A stretch of DNA of 64,000 nucleotides from Echinococcus granulosus (lineage: Eukaryota > Platyhelminthes > Cestoda > Cyclophyllidea > Taeniidae): assembly GCF_000524195.1 (NCBI RefSeq), contig NW_020170381.1, positions 925,678 through 989,677 on the forward strand, given 5' to 3'. The notes under the pieces were generated by a model. That model was not told where the DNA came from. It ran no database searches and worked only from the letters and a program-made list of their open reading frames with translations. Position 1 is the first letter of the stretch. Every line of letters starts with the position of its first letter. Below are positions 31,654 to 45,300 of this stretch, piece after piece. Position numbers and translations under genes: made by a program.

Positions 31654-33321
31654 TCATACATAGTTGCGTTTCAGACCAGTATTATCTGCTAGGGGACTGA
31701 GCTTGCAGAAATCTGCTGTAGCATAGAAGGAACTGTCGTTGTGTTGCTCATTGAGACTTGCGGTGAAACCGGAGAAAGACATTCCGCTCGGATGCGGGTC
31801 GATATCACTACTGAAACTCTCCCGGTCCGCATTGTTTGGACCTCGGTTCCTCAACGCCGCGTGTATGCATCGAATTTCTTCCAATTCCATTTCACTGGGC
31901 TCTTCCCACTCTGGTCGTATCAAACTGCCGGAGGTATGTATCTCAGAGGAAGGAATCAAGTTTAACAATCCATCGGTGGCCAAAGGATGAAGCATGCTTG
32001 TTCGACGATCAGCAATGGGATCGGAGTGCATGCCAATGCTTTGTCTATGGTCTGCCGAGTCGCCGAGGGATACACGCTCTAGTGTGGTTGTTCGTGTATT
32101 GTCTCCAAGATTACTGGGTTCACCTCCGGCTGACCTACTTCCTGAACTCATAAGTAGACTCATCTTTAAATTGTCAGAAGTTTCACTAAAGGGAAAATTC
32201 TTCTTTCTTGTTGGAGAGAGCATAGGTTTTGTTTTACGATGGCCCTCTTCTCGTTTTGCTGCGGTTGTATTAGCTATGCGATTGCTAACGGGGTATTGCT
32301 TATCACCGCGAAATTGTCTGTATTTTCTATGGAGCATTGGAATGCCCGTCTTTTCTGCAAATCCACCCAAGCCTTTCATAATGTTGTTTCCACCAACAGA
32401 ATTAATATCTCTTCGTAATTCCTTTAAATACTTATCCTCCTTTAGTTGGTTCTTCATGTACATATAGTAGGTATTGAAGTTGTTTCCGATGATGGGAATA
32501 GCCAGACCGGTAACAATGCATCCCGATATGGCGGCCATTGAGCCGACAATGTAGCCCGCTGTGCCTTTCGGATAAGTGTCACCGTAGCCCACGGTTGTGA
32601 GAGTTATGATGGACCACCAAAATGCCTCTGGAATATCCGCAAAAGTGTCATTTACACTGTACTCGGCCATATAAATCATGCAGGAGAACATGAACATTCC
32701 GTTCATCAGAAGAAATGCCAAGAGCATCAGTTCGGGGATTGATTTCTTCACAGTCAACATTAGGACTCGAAGACCGCGGGATATCTTCGAAACTTTAAAA
32801 ATCCTCAAGATTCGCATGATTTGGGTCATCGAGAGTATATTCAAAAGCCACAAGTTGTTTGGAGGTCTGTCCATCATTTTGGTCGGATCAAATGAAGCAG
32901 CACTTTGTTTTTTGTGGTAGTAGGTAAAATAAAAAACACTGATGTAGATCCAGTAAGTGAAAAGATTGACCATATCGATTATGGAAACGATTGAAGTGAG
33001 AAATTTATGCTTGTCTGGCGCCAATAAGACCTTTAAAAGGAATTCTGTTGTAAGAACGACATTCAAAGCCATGTCGAGAATCACAAGACCTGACGCCGGT
33101 TCAGTGAAGCAGTCCTTCTGCACTTTCGAATTCGTAATTCGCGACGAGTCGTCACAGATTTCTAGGGGATCGTCGAGAAGGTTCGAGATGTTCAAGAGAC
33201 CTGAGTACTTTGCTTGAAAGTTCTTTGCAGCCCAGGCAGATCGCCGAAAAATCGACGATGTAGAAAAGCAAAAGCAGAGGATCGAGGCTATCATGAGTAT
33301 CAACAGGAATGACGCCCATAT
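31654..33321 (-). CDS. Kv channel exon 2: S1-S6 and C-terminal tail
   Basis: A single uninterrupted exon of 1668 nt encodes all six membrane segments. S1 begins right at the exon start (IWASFLLILMIASILCFCF). S2 carries the EFLLK stretch, S3 carries IIDMVNLF, S4 is RILRIFKVSKISRGLR, the pore is WWSIITLTTVGYGDTYP and S6 ends in NNFNTYY. After S6 the tail is hydrophilic, with Lys/Arg-rich and Ser-rich blocks, and ends at TGA followed directly by TAA. A long plus-strand open frame over 31994-32467 is only its antisense shadow. Confidence 0.95.
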   Translation of the reverse strand: MWASFLLILMIASILCFCFSTSSIFRRSAWAAKNFQAKYSGLLNISNLLDDPLEICDDSSRITNSKVQKDCFTEPASGLVILDMALNVVLTTEFLLKVLLAPDKHKFLTSIVSIIDMVNLFTYWIYISVFYFTYYHKKQSAASFDPTKMMDRPPNNLWLLNILSMTQIMRILRIFKVSKISRGLRVLMLTVKKSIPELMLLAFLLMNGMFMFSCMIYMAEYSVNDTFADIPEAFWWSIITLTTVGYGDTYPKGTAGYIVGSMAAISGCIVTGLAIPIIGNNFNTYYMYMKNQLKEDKYLKELRRDINSVGGNNIMKGLGGFAEKTGIPMLHRKYRQFRGDKQYPVSNRIANTTAAKREEGHRKTKPMLSPTRKKNFPFSETSDNLKMSLLMSSGSRSAGGEPSNLGDNTRTTTLERVSLGDSADHRQSIGMHSDPIADRRTSMLHPLATDGLLNLIPSSEIHTSGSLIRPEWEEPSEMELEEIRCIHAALRNRGPNNADRESFSSDIDPHPSGMSFSGFTASLNEQHNDSSFYATADFCKLSPLADNTGLKRNYV

Positions 33322-36300
33322 CTAAAACGTTAGAAGGGACGAACTTAAAACCTTGACTATAAAGTGTTAAATGTAAGAAACCGTTGCAGAAGTTAAAATG
33401 ACTTGAACAAGTTAAACAGACTCACTGAATGCCCACCTGAAGCCCACTACAAAAGCTTTTCAGAAAAGATAAATAGAAATCACAAATTTGATAACATTTC
33501 CAAATATAAGGCCATATTGTGTGCTGTTAAAATCATTTTACAAGTATATATTGTATGTTTTTGGGCCATGCGATCCCAGTTTAAGTGTTTGGGGATAAGG
33601 TCCGGCCGTAATCTTTCAAGGACATGGTCAAAAGTTACACTAAAGGACACTCCACCTTCCCTTATGAAAGGTTTTACTTAGTTGCTTTGAAACAATTTTA
33701 GTCTGTTCAGAATGGCATAAATATTTTTGTGTTACTGAAGAATACGTAACCTGGGGTTCGGATGGACTTGCTATTCTTCCATTTCAGTTGGTGTAAGGGG
33801 AGTCATTTTTTACATAATCCAGATATTTTAGAAATTTGAATTTACGCAATTCAGAATTTGCGTTAGAATTAGGATTCCAATTGATGGAAGAATGGCGATT
33901 GGCTAAAAATCACTGAAATTACTTAGCTCAGAAGTGTATCCAAGACGACCACACCAGATTTTCCTGAATAAATGTTCAGTTGCCTGCTTTTTCACGATAC
34001 ATTATTGTGACCGTTGTAATAAGTTATCAACGTATAAAAATCAGATGTGTATTGTGCTAGTTGTATAACATGGCCATTATATCAAGTAAATTGCATGGAT
34101 GGATGAATTATCTAACTGTAAGCACTAATGCCATTAGACGGGATGAGAAATTACAAACAAAACTATGTGGCTTAATTTAAGTAGCAATTCATTTTATAAT
34201 ACAAGGCAAGGGGACAGTTTGCTTGCATGAGATCCTTGTGATTTCGTTTCCGTGTAATTATACACAAACTAATATGCAATTCATTTAAATTTAACTATCT
34301 TAAGTTCTAGTAGCTCGATTGTAGGAAATTTCAAGCATCGTTTTCCATTTCATTTCTTTTAATATCCATGATATTAGGCACATTCATTACGAAACTTCAG
34401 TAGCTCTGTTTAAAACAATCTTTAGTAAGGGGATTAGGTTAATTGCTTTTTCCAATGTTCTTCAAGTTTTCCACCAGTTGATACTTGAATGCACACCGAA
34501 TTCCTTATCTACTGGAAGGATTGTTGCAGGTACGGACTGCAAGAGAGCGAGAAGGGCAGGCTTTTTTAAAAAAGTATTTTTGCCCCCTGTGATTGTACTG
34601 CTCTAGAACGTCCTTGCTTACTGCTGTGTAAAATGACAGGGTGATATGGACCACTTGTAAATGAGTTATTTAATTATTCATAGCTTTAACTAATTAGGAA
34701 AATTTGACAAGGGGCTTATACATTCTGCTCATAAAAAGGAGATTTTTCATTCATTTTTTGAGTGCCTGGCTAATTCAGTCTTCGGAAATCAAAGAAGGTC
34801 GCTGGAAATAATTTTGTGAGTGGATAACTTTTAAACTGGGCATAATCATCTGGAGAGAAATCTGGGGTAACCCTTGGTGTGCTTTTAAAGTACATCATAA
34901 AACTCGCGAATTTCAATTCAGCTGAATAATCAGTGAATCTACCCCACACCGTATGGGTAAACGCTTCGCATCACTCTCTTTCACTACTTCATACGGGTCA
35001 TTACTCAAATGTTGCAGTTAAAGGCACCTGTTCATACGACTGAAGTAAGTGATGACTGCACGTATTCATTTTCAATATGTCCTAAGTTGCATACTTTATG
35101 GATTTGAATTAGACAACACTGCTCAACTCTAAATATTTATGTAATTTTAAGTAAAAAAAAAACAATCGGTCAAATCCCTAAGCTACTAGTAAAGGTAGCA
35201 CCACATAGGACTCTTTCCATTAATTGCATTGAACACAGAAGCGAATGTTGTTTTAGGCTTTTCGCTTTGTTTAAGACTTTTCTTGTTGTGACCGAAACCG
35301 TCCACTGGACTACTTGATTCATTGTCTGTTTATCTGATGCTGAAGTTAGTAGCAGGAACGATCTTGGCTTTTGTAGGCAGGGTTATAATGTGGCCAATTA
35401 ACTACCAGGCAAAATACTTCACTGATTCATAAAACGCTTACAGCAGACCGAAAACGAGAAACTATCTTTTAAATGCAAGCAAAATTTTATGATAGATACT
35501 CAGAGACGCCAATTGAATGAATAAGGTGCTTCCAAATCGTCAATCCCTTACAGATTTCATCTGGTAGGGTGACGTTACCACCGCGTTGCTAACACCAAGG
35601 TGTTACAGTTTTAGTACTACCTCAGTCGGCACGGTGCGTAACTCAGATAGGTAGGTTTTAACGCACTTGGAAATTGCCCCAAATGTGCGAAAATCGCTTA
35701 ATTCACTATGGGGAGTGTTGTACAGCAGTTATGCTCCTTAATTTGGGATTCACTCAACAACTGCAATAATGCTTCATATAATTGCAATGTATTTCAATAA
35801 GATTTCAAATTAGCTCTTTGGAGTTGGGGTTAAACTCTTATGATTGCTTAATGAAGTGTTAATAATAAACAAGTATAATCGCATTGCTCTTTTTGTTGTA
35901 AGGGGAGGATATCAATGCTATTGGCTTCAATTGTCTACCATCAAGGACGTTCTCCTTTAATTATGGATAACTCTCCATATGTAGGCATCCAAAAAAATAA
36001 AGAAATATGCATATTTCCCAAATATAATAAAGACGAGAATCCGATCGGGTGGCGAAGGGGAGATGTTCAGTGCTTGGCTGTCCTACTGCTTAAGGAGACG
36101 AAATGAAGTTGTCAAGTACGAATGGGCAAAGGGAATAATTTCGCCCCATTATTATTTTGTTATTGAAGTTTTACGTAGGCTCTGTTCTTACTTGCTGTGT
36201 GCATTTAAAAATGTGTGAAATCGACAACCTTGTGACAGTTAACTTACGTCATTACTCTTTTGCCTTTACGTAAGAATTTGCTAACAAAATGGTTTTCTGA

Positions 36301-39300
36301 TTGTGCTGTTGCTAAACATATATCAACTGCAGTCTCTTCAATCGATTTTATCATAAATAAAATTTCTTCCTACTTAATGGTTGAGTAATTTAAAACCTCC
36401 CAAAAAAACTAAAGATGCCTTTACTCCACTTATCCTCTTACGGAGTCATTACAAGTTTCGCGAGGCAGTTTGGGGGGTTTAGGGGTGGCGATTTGCTTCA
36501 AACGATTTGCTTCAAGTGTCGACGGTTTTCATGCTAAATTTGGTAAAAAGAGGGGTTTTATGTACTTGTGCGTCTCGTCTATTCTGGACTGCACCATTGC
36601 TAACTCAAGTTTGAAATCTCTGAAAAGGCTACGCCGTTTGGTGTTCACATATCTATTTAACAAAATTCTGGTAAAAGGTTTGTTCAAACAGTTAGCAGAT
36701 TTTTCGGAAACGGGTAATATGGTTAACACTTCAGCTTGTTTTTAAAGCCAGAACATATGCTATATTACTGCTTGATAGTTTACTTCAGGTTTTTATTTTA
36801 GTACATGGTCATTTTGTAAATAATCGCAAATCTATGAATAAAAGCAGTCGTGTCACGTGATTTTTTACTTTTCCAGTCCCTTGGCATATAAATAAATTAT
36901 TTATTGCATAACAATTTGATCTACTAAAGTATGTACTATCTTCCAAATATCTCATATATGCAGTCATTCATATTCTTTTATCAAAACTGTGCAATCACAC
37001 TTAACCACCGACTTTGGTTTTCAAACATCTCTAATTATGTAATTGGCATAAGAAACTTGAGCTTTTTATTTCAATATGTATGCTGGATTATTAAAAGGTA
37101 ATTTACTGAATGACTCAGATTTATCATTGCTGTTGGGGAAAAAGTGTCCATCCTGGTTCTCTTAAAAATGGGCAATAAACAAACAAGTATTTACTGGATC
37201 CTACCTTTACGTAACATCGGTTTGCTACAATAAATAGTCAGTTATTTACGCCATCGAGGAAGAGGTATGAGAAATGATGACACCACTTTAAGTAGATTGG
37301 TATTTAATAATATTTCCATTTTTCCCAATGATAATCACTACCACGTATATACCAGGCCAAATGTTATTCTGCAAAATTTATTGTAGAGGAAGTACTGGAC
37401 TTCTTTTTGCCTCCGTAGCGGTCCATTGCTAAATTGCACAAAAATTTACGTTCGGTTTCCGACAGTAATAAGGAGAATTGGTGTACATTATTCATCTAAT
37501 TTTTTAGTATCGCGCAACACAGGCAGGGCCAGTGACACTGTGGTGCGGTAGTTGCTCCCACCCCTAAGGGCTCTCCAGGTCACGTGATGCTCAGCGAGAG
37601 TACGCGCAGAATTTGAGGTGGCCAATCAGCGCGCGGTGTGAAGGTGTTGCACACGAGTGAAAAAATTTCATCCACTTTGGACTTGGAGTTGTTTTGGGGT
37701 TTTTTTGTCAGCGCGCCAAACCATGTTGTTAAATTTTTAATAAACTGAATTACTTACTTTCTACTAAAACAGTTGCTTGGGATTGTGAGGTCTAAGATAT
37801 TTACTTAGAAAAATGGCGTTTGTTCGAGTACAGGACTTCCAGGTAAGCGCTCAAATTCGCTCCCTTTCCTGATGTACTGAAAATGTAAACCTTTATGCCA
37901 TTCGTACAAAAATCATTTAGTAAAAGTCACTTATCTAATGCACAGTATGTAACTTCAGAGAACAAATACGATTGCAAAAAGATGTACCTAAAGTTCTTAT
38001 TTAGGATGCTTTATGTGGGATCATTGTTGTTCGAAGGACTTCCTTTGGCTTTAATCCCAAACTTAGCTACTTGATGCTACTATTTTGAAGAAAAGTTATT
38101 GTGATGATATTCACAATAAAATAAACTGAAATGATTGAACTTCGAGCCTACATGGTAGCAGAATCAGCTATCACCAAGTGAGTGTCTAATAAGCCACTAT
38201 GAACACAGCGACGAGAATTCTCCGCAATATTCGCCCATTTAAACCTAAAATACGTAGCTAAACACCTCCAAAGTTATCGTTCTTCGTGTTGAATTATTAG
38301 AACATTTAATAAACGTAAGGTGTTACTATGTGAAATACCTATACTCCTTTTGAAGTTGAAACACAGAACATTTGCGTTTGAATACGTGAAAACATCATTG
38401 CACTACTTCATTATTTGCAACGATTTGTCCCTGCTATACATGTGCATGCTTTGTGCGCTGTTGCCAGCACGCAGCACCAAACGACTTCACGTATTTTTCT
38501 ACCCAGGCTAAGAAGTCCGGTTTGGGGGGATGATATTGCATGGACAGTACAGATACGTTGCAGCAATTTTGCATACGACAGCTTTTGCTTTGGTAAAAAA
38601 TGCGCATTAAGGACGATTAAAGTACCTTGGATAATTTACTAGGAAAAAAGAGTTTCCCTAAGATAAGTCACTGCAAACCTATTGAGTAAATTTCGGAATT
38701 AATTTTTCACTTAGGGTTATTGAATGTAGAGGATAGGCGATCAAAGTCACAGAGCAAAATTACCAATGCACCATCGTGACAACGAGCCTGATTCAAGCAC
38801 TAAAGTTGGCCCAAAATTATTGGGGTTCATAAGTAATTTATTAGGCACAGCGGAAACAGTTCCGAGTTATTCGAAGGAAGACAAGCTTACTACACATCGC
38901 GTAAATTTACCTACATTAATTAAAGCTCTAACAAAAAATGAATTACACTGAAGATTTTATATAATTTTTGGAGAGGTAATTAGTAGAAAGTGCATAGTAT
39001 AAAGTGCATTAAATATCAGTAACAGCTTGTGTATTCGGATTGCCAGAAAATCTGAACACCATTGCATATAGCAAGTAGAAATTATTTCGGAATTTGTGTA
39101 AAAAAATCACAGTATTTGTCTTTAGAAAGCATTTTTTCTTCATACAGCGCTACTTAGCTAAGTCACTCCGGACTATTCGCGATTTCAAGTTACTCGATGA
39201 CATTGAAGTGGATGGAAGGCAGAAAGTGTTTATCAGGTTTATGTTTTTGTTAATAACGCTCCTCAAAAGTAATGAACTAGGCAAAGTGATTTGTTCAATA

Positions 39301-42300
39301 TCCTCAAAAATTATTGAAGGTGCTCAAATTTTACTTCAGTAATATTTATTAGCAAATTTTATTTCACTGCATTTAAAACTACACGCTACTTTAATGAAAG
39401 TATTTGAGTGAAAATTCTGTCGTTGAGTTTTTTTATTTGAGCCCCGGGGTTTTGGATTATTAATTTCGCTCCGGGGAAATTACAACCTCTTGATTGGCAT
39501 ATTATGACACGCGTTAATGCTCGCGACCAATGACGTGAGACTTTGTTTTAGACAAGTTGAACGTGCCGATTCGCCTTACATTAGGTAAAAAAGTAAAGAA
39601 CACCTACCGTTTTGTCGGACCAACCCCCATTGTAATATAGTGAAGGTGGTTTCCGTGAGGTATGGATTTACGATTTTAGAGCTTCTAGTTACCATGATAA
39701 TTAGGCAACATTAAAAGAACGATGCCAGTTGGATTTACACTTTTAAATCCAGAACTGTCTTTTGTGAAGAATAGCCACCTTCTGTAAATAAAGTTGACCT
39801 TTAGATTAGTTTCACATATTAACTTTACCTGAATGTGCATTCACTTTCTTGCCATAAATTGCGCACTACCATCAACTGGGAACTGCTAACTCACCTACAA
39901 CATATTGGCCACAGGAGGGTAAAAGGAGTGGCGCTTGACCGCAATTCGTAAAGTGTCATTTTCGGTCCTTTAAGTAATTGCTATTTATTTATCTCATCTA
40001 ATATTTTTAGCATCATCCTTTACCCCAGAAATGGAGAAGCAGACAAAATCACCACAATCACACTAGTTCCTCTACTGCCGCTGACAACTTTCTCTCAACA
40101 GTAATGCACCTCAACCATGACTTGACCCGTGAAAGTCATTTTGTTGGTTAATCCAAATCTATTACTTTAAAAGATAATGGGTTGATATATTCGCATGGCT
40201 GCGATTATATCATCTTAGTAGAAGACTCGCACAAGTTCTTGCCAAATAAGCGGGTTTCATTAAACTAAAGTGGCTATTTAGGTTTTTATCAGAAAATTGC
40301 GTTACCTACCTTTTTGGATCCCCTGAGTTTATTTTTGCTTTGTGTGACAAAGCAACGTTAGATATTTCCATTTAACCTACCATAGTTGCAAAATTTATGC
40401 ATTATATTAGTCAAGCGATGTTGCAGCAAATGTTTCAAGCTAAACAAATCTCACATGGATATGAAATGTGGTGGTTATTTGCGCATCGCATCTCAACAAT
40501 GGTTAATGAAAAATTTTGTCTTTCTGCAGGCCATTCTTGGTAATGAGAGAAATTGGGTGAGAATTGCATTCCAAGTTTGACATTCACTATCTTGCTAAAT
40601 AATTTATTCGTGAAAGACAAAGGGATTTAAATTTGGTTTAATAGGGGGGAATGAATAGTTTGTAAAATCATTTCAACTGAAACGTGATTTAACTAGGAGC
40701 CAAGGAAAGAATAGGTAAGATAGCCAATTTGAGTCCATCATTTGCATTTTTACTAGTTCTTGTGTAGCACCACTGTTATGTTAGGCAAACTTAGTGTTTT
40801 ATTAGTCTCTTATCGTCGAAAATAATAAGGCGGAACATCCTAGCCCCACCAACACGTTTTCAGACACGTTAACGTTAATAATTAATCTCTCTCGGCTACA
40901 TCAGAAGCCTAGCTCAAAGGTAGGCTTGCAAAAGTATAAGAATTTCGGATGTAGTTAACTAAGCGGCTATTAAAGGACTATCATTGCTGAGCGGCATCAA
41001 GTCGAGGCAACTAGTAATTTCTACCAAACGCCCATTTTCATTCTAATATGCTTCCCGCTTCCCATAAATCTCAACTCCTTCATATTTACCAGTGTTAAAA
41101 TCGAACAAAGCACTTCCAAGTTAAGGGTTTTGGTAATGGCTTCTTTCATAAACATAGACAAACGGTACTGAGGAACTGATTTGACTTTACCACGTAAATT
41201 GTCCCGCTATTACATTACGAAATGCTCAGTGCTGCCGAAAATGAGAAAGTCAATTTCAATTTAGAAATGTATTACTGGATTTTTCTCAATTCTTAAGCTT
41301 TTAAGGAATTATTATGGCTACCCGAAAGCGAAATATTCGGATTGACTTAGGTCTAGGCGAATTAAGGGTTATCTACAGTTTTCCATGCATTTACATTACC
41401 TTCATTTCGGTTGTCGATAAAGGATTTTGTCAATGACATCAAACGGCTCTACCATTACCATTTAAGGCTCCACGAAATAAATGTGTAGTTTCGTACATTA
41501 GCATCTTTTGCTTTCATTACAAGGACAAAAGGATTAAATTCTGAACAAATGCATAATTTGTGTTCGCATAAATGATGTGTGGTTAATCACTTTGTTCGAA
41601 AATCAGATTTGCAACTTGATGAGCTGCCTGAATTATAGGCTAAACGTCCAAACGTGCTGTGAAAGTGGATTAAAAGATGGAATTTCATCCCACAATAGAG
41701 TTAGGCGACTGCTGCCTCAGTTCCCATTCCCACAATAGTCAAAAGTAAAGTCTGCTCTTTGGTCCGAAACTGGCACCCGATGGCATGAGTACAGGTGATG
41801 GCCGGAGCATACCGATGCCAGAGCAGCGATTGCGTGTGCACTGAGGTGTGGCACAATCAAACGATAATGCGAAACGCACCGCTATGTGGTGCGCCCACTT
41901 CCATTTCAAGAACGCTTGTCAAAAATAATACGAGTTTGGTTGAATGCGCCCTACTACTAGCCACCTTTTTAACCGAGCTTTGCATTCCATTCACTCAGAA
42001 AGTGCGTCGTTTGCACGAAAATAAACCACCACAAGCATTAAACGCCAAGGTCACATACCTCAAATAAGGAGTTAAACACTCCATGTGGCAATGCATAGCC
42101 TTAACAAAACAAACGTCGCCTTCAGAAGAGTTGAAAACAATGATTAAGCCTTTTAAACTTTAGAGCTTGGGCAGTCCTAAAGCTGATAGTAATCGTTCAC
42201 TTGTCAAACTATGGGGAACTAATATAAGATTGGTAAGAATGAACATAACATTGACAAAACACAATGTAAAAGTTTATTAACCATAACAAATAGTTGGTTC

Positions 42301-45300
42301 AGGTGCCTGTCTTAAATCATCGTAACATCTTAGTTACTTGCTCCCAATATTTTTGTATTAAAAAATAGGGAAAACACAATTAATGCGGAGAAATTTTGGC
42401 TACTATAAATGTCAGTTGACTAATCAATGAAAGAACATTCAAATGCAAATGTCATGAGTGTTCCCAAAAGCCTTAAGCAAGTGGTGTTGCAATGGGAAGA
42501 CTTCACAAATCTGTACTTCAAAAGGCCATCTGTCAAATATCCGTGAGGCAGAATGAGCTTTCCATCAAGTTGAGAACAAGGCTAGTACCCAAATAGTACA
42601 TTAGTCTTGTTTTAGTTAAGCAAAGATTCGAGGGAAACTGTTGCTGCCTGCAAAATGACAGGAAGCATAGTAAATGCTCAAGTTTAGTATGCAAAATTCC
42701 CTGGCGAATTTGTTGAAATCTGCCTTTTTCCTTTTGGCTCCTAAGTTCACTCGCTGATCTTTCCTTTAAATACTATGCCTTTAATCAGATCAGATTTGAT
42801 AACTTTGTTTTAAATTAATTGTGCAGCTTTGGGGAAGTCGGAGACATCCATTAACTTACTTCTTCTTAAGAAAAGATTGTCAAAAGCTTTTGGTAATTGC
42901 GGATATCCATTTTGACTTGGAATCTCGCAATAATTCCTTAAAACACAGAATAACTCAAGTTTATGATAATTTAAGCACATGATTTTAGAAAAAGTGGAAT
43001 GAAGATTAACGTCTATATATGTTATGATTTTAATTAGCGCGGTGTTGATCAACTTATCTGTTATCAGAGATTTGTTGTTTGTGAGTTAATAAACGGCTTT
43101 TCAGTTTATCTGTGCTCGGTTTTTGCATTCCTTAAAAAGTAGTCCAAGCTGCTTGGCATTTGTTCGAAGTCCTAGGCACACTTCAGAGGAGTAATAAAAT
43201 TAATTAGTATTTTTATGGCAACCTTGTGTTGAACATGTCCGATGTCAGCATAGGAGACGTCCCACCTTCCCCGAAATTTTAGGCTAACATCGACCAGTCA
43301 TGCAGTGGAATAAGCGGCTTGACTGGGGAATAATTAGCCGAGGTTTGGAGGGGATTATTTTTGGCTTAGTGGAGCAGAGTTTTGATACACATTCCATGTT
43401 TTCTTAAGCTTACATAGTTACTTTATGATAATATGTGCCTTGCTTTCCGCCTATGGAGGCGCTGCACACAAGAGCATCTCATTCGCTGCTGCAGATTGCA
43501 GGTTAAGTGACGCAAACAAGGGTCTCGGCCACTTGACGCACACGATTGGCCACCAACAGAACTTTAAAAATCGAAGGCCGCGAGGGTGGATGTCAGACGG
43601 TGCAATCGCGAAGCGCATGCATTTTGAAAGATAAAATGCCCGTTACCTCCAAGGCAGTTCCGCCAATAGCAATCACATCGCCAATTACACAGGCCATAAC
43701 CAAAGACTACTACGTGAGTAGAAATTACGGGCAAAGGTGCCGAAGAGCTGCATGCCAAAAATCATTTTCACAATTTTAATAACTACTGAAAGCTTAAACA
43801 CAAATCGCAACTACAGCAGGATTTTATTTTAGCTCACTTTCCTACCCAGAGTTGGCTTCCTGATTTCCAAAAAATTGCTGTTTCAAGTGCTCTTCATCCT
43901 TTTTCAGCAGAGACGTGTTTTACCTTTCAGTAAATAATCATTTCTGGTTAATTAGGAAGACTCTTACTAGCCATTAAAATTGTTTGTTAATTTGGTTCTA
44001 TTTCAACTGCCAAAGCCATGATGATAAAAAGATTGAAGGAGAGTGCTATTTGCATAAAAACTCCCGTTCTGTTTATTGAACGCATAATTTTGATTTCCTT
44101 TCAAAATGGAAAAACATGGATGTTTTATGAAATTTTATAGCCTCCTGACCCCTTAGAATATTTACAAATTTTAATGCAGAACTCTGGATATTTGTTTGGA
44201 GATAGCTAACTGAAAAAAATTCATAGATTCACTGTCGCCTTCCCAGTCTACGCGACACAAACAATAGATGGTACGCAAATCCACTCTTATAAAATTGATC
44301 TCTGAATTTGGATAACAGACTTCCATATTTTTGCATGAAAAATAAAGCTGCCATGTAAAGGCTCAACTGCGTGAAAGAAGATCTCTACGTAAAATGTCAT
44401 GGAACAGATATTCCAGTTTACATCGTCAAGACTACTTTGTACTTTTCAGGTACACAGGAGGACAGAGGCTGAAAACCTATTGATCTTATGAAAATAAAGC
44501 TATAGAAGCTAGAGTTTACTGAGGATGAAATTTGCTTTCTAAAGACGTTTGCAGAAATCGAAAGCTTTGAGCAAATATCGCAAAATAGGATTTCGGGTTG
44601 TGAGCAAGCTTCAAAGTTCGAAACTATGCAGGAAGCTGCTAACTTGATCTTATAAGTATTTTTCAATTGGAGGTTTTAATTGGTTAAGTATTGCATTTGA
44701 TTTTAAAATAGGCGATTAAAAACCATTATAGAATATGATCAGAGATTGAGCGACTCTGAAATATTCGTAAATTTCCAATTTTTTATTTAGTGCCTAGCTC
44801 ATTCCTTTCCATTTAGTATAAATTTTTATTTTATAGCATATAAGACCTACCTGAGCAGCAAATGATGACGTAGGGTGATCCATAAAGAGCCACATTCTGT
44901 ATCGCCATTTTTTCCACCCACGGGAAAACTTGACCAGATTTTGCATAGAATCAATATCCTCAAAACAATCTCGAAAAAGTGTTTTCTTGGTCCTCTTCTC
45001 CTCATCGTACCGCATGTAGGCAGGCATGCAACAGGGATCGATCAGAGACTCGTCGATACCCCAGAAAATCAGCTCCTTCCTAACAAATGGACCGCAAATG
45101 TTTGTCGGCAGATGAAGCTCTCCAGTGCGGTAATAGTCCAGCACAAATCGGAAGATTTCGGGGTCCCGATCAAAGAAGTACACGGGCTGCGGAGCAACGC
45201 TTGCTTTATCCTGTAAAAGGGTGCCAGGATACGAGTGGTTATTATCCATCGTGCGGGTGGAGTGACTCTCGGTTGGAGATGTATTGTAGAGTTGGTTTTT

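Larger units (their letters stand above)
33322..44850 (-). other. Kv intron 1 (11.5 kb)
   Basis: Phase-0 intron separating the T1 and membrane parts of the channel. On the opposite strand it holds a promoter-like block (37505-37700) and exon-like segments from 37813. On the same strand it holds a 60-nt phase-0 candidate cassette (43706-43647). GC-richer patches occur at about 41770-41910 and 43440-43780. The rest is AT-rich without recognised elements. Confidence 0.75.

Noticed and set aside
31994..32467. 157-codon plus-strand open frame
   Set aside because: It lies antisense to the Kv exon that encodes S6 and the tail; its openness follows from that exon's codon use.
40018..40104. Possible terminal exon of the nested plus-strand candidate gene
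   Set aside because: A TTTTTAG acceptor is followed by an in-phase frame ending at TAA, but a rival acceptor at 40532 is better and neither protein reading is recognisable, so no choice could be supported.
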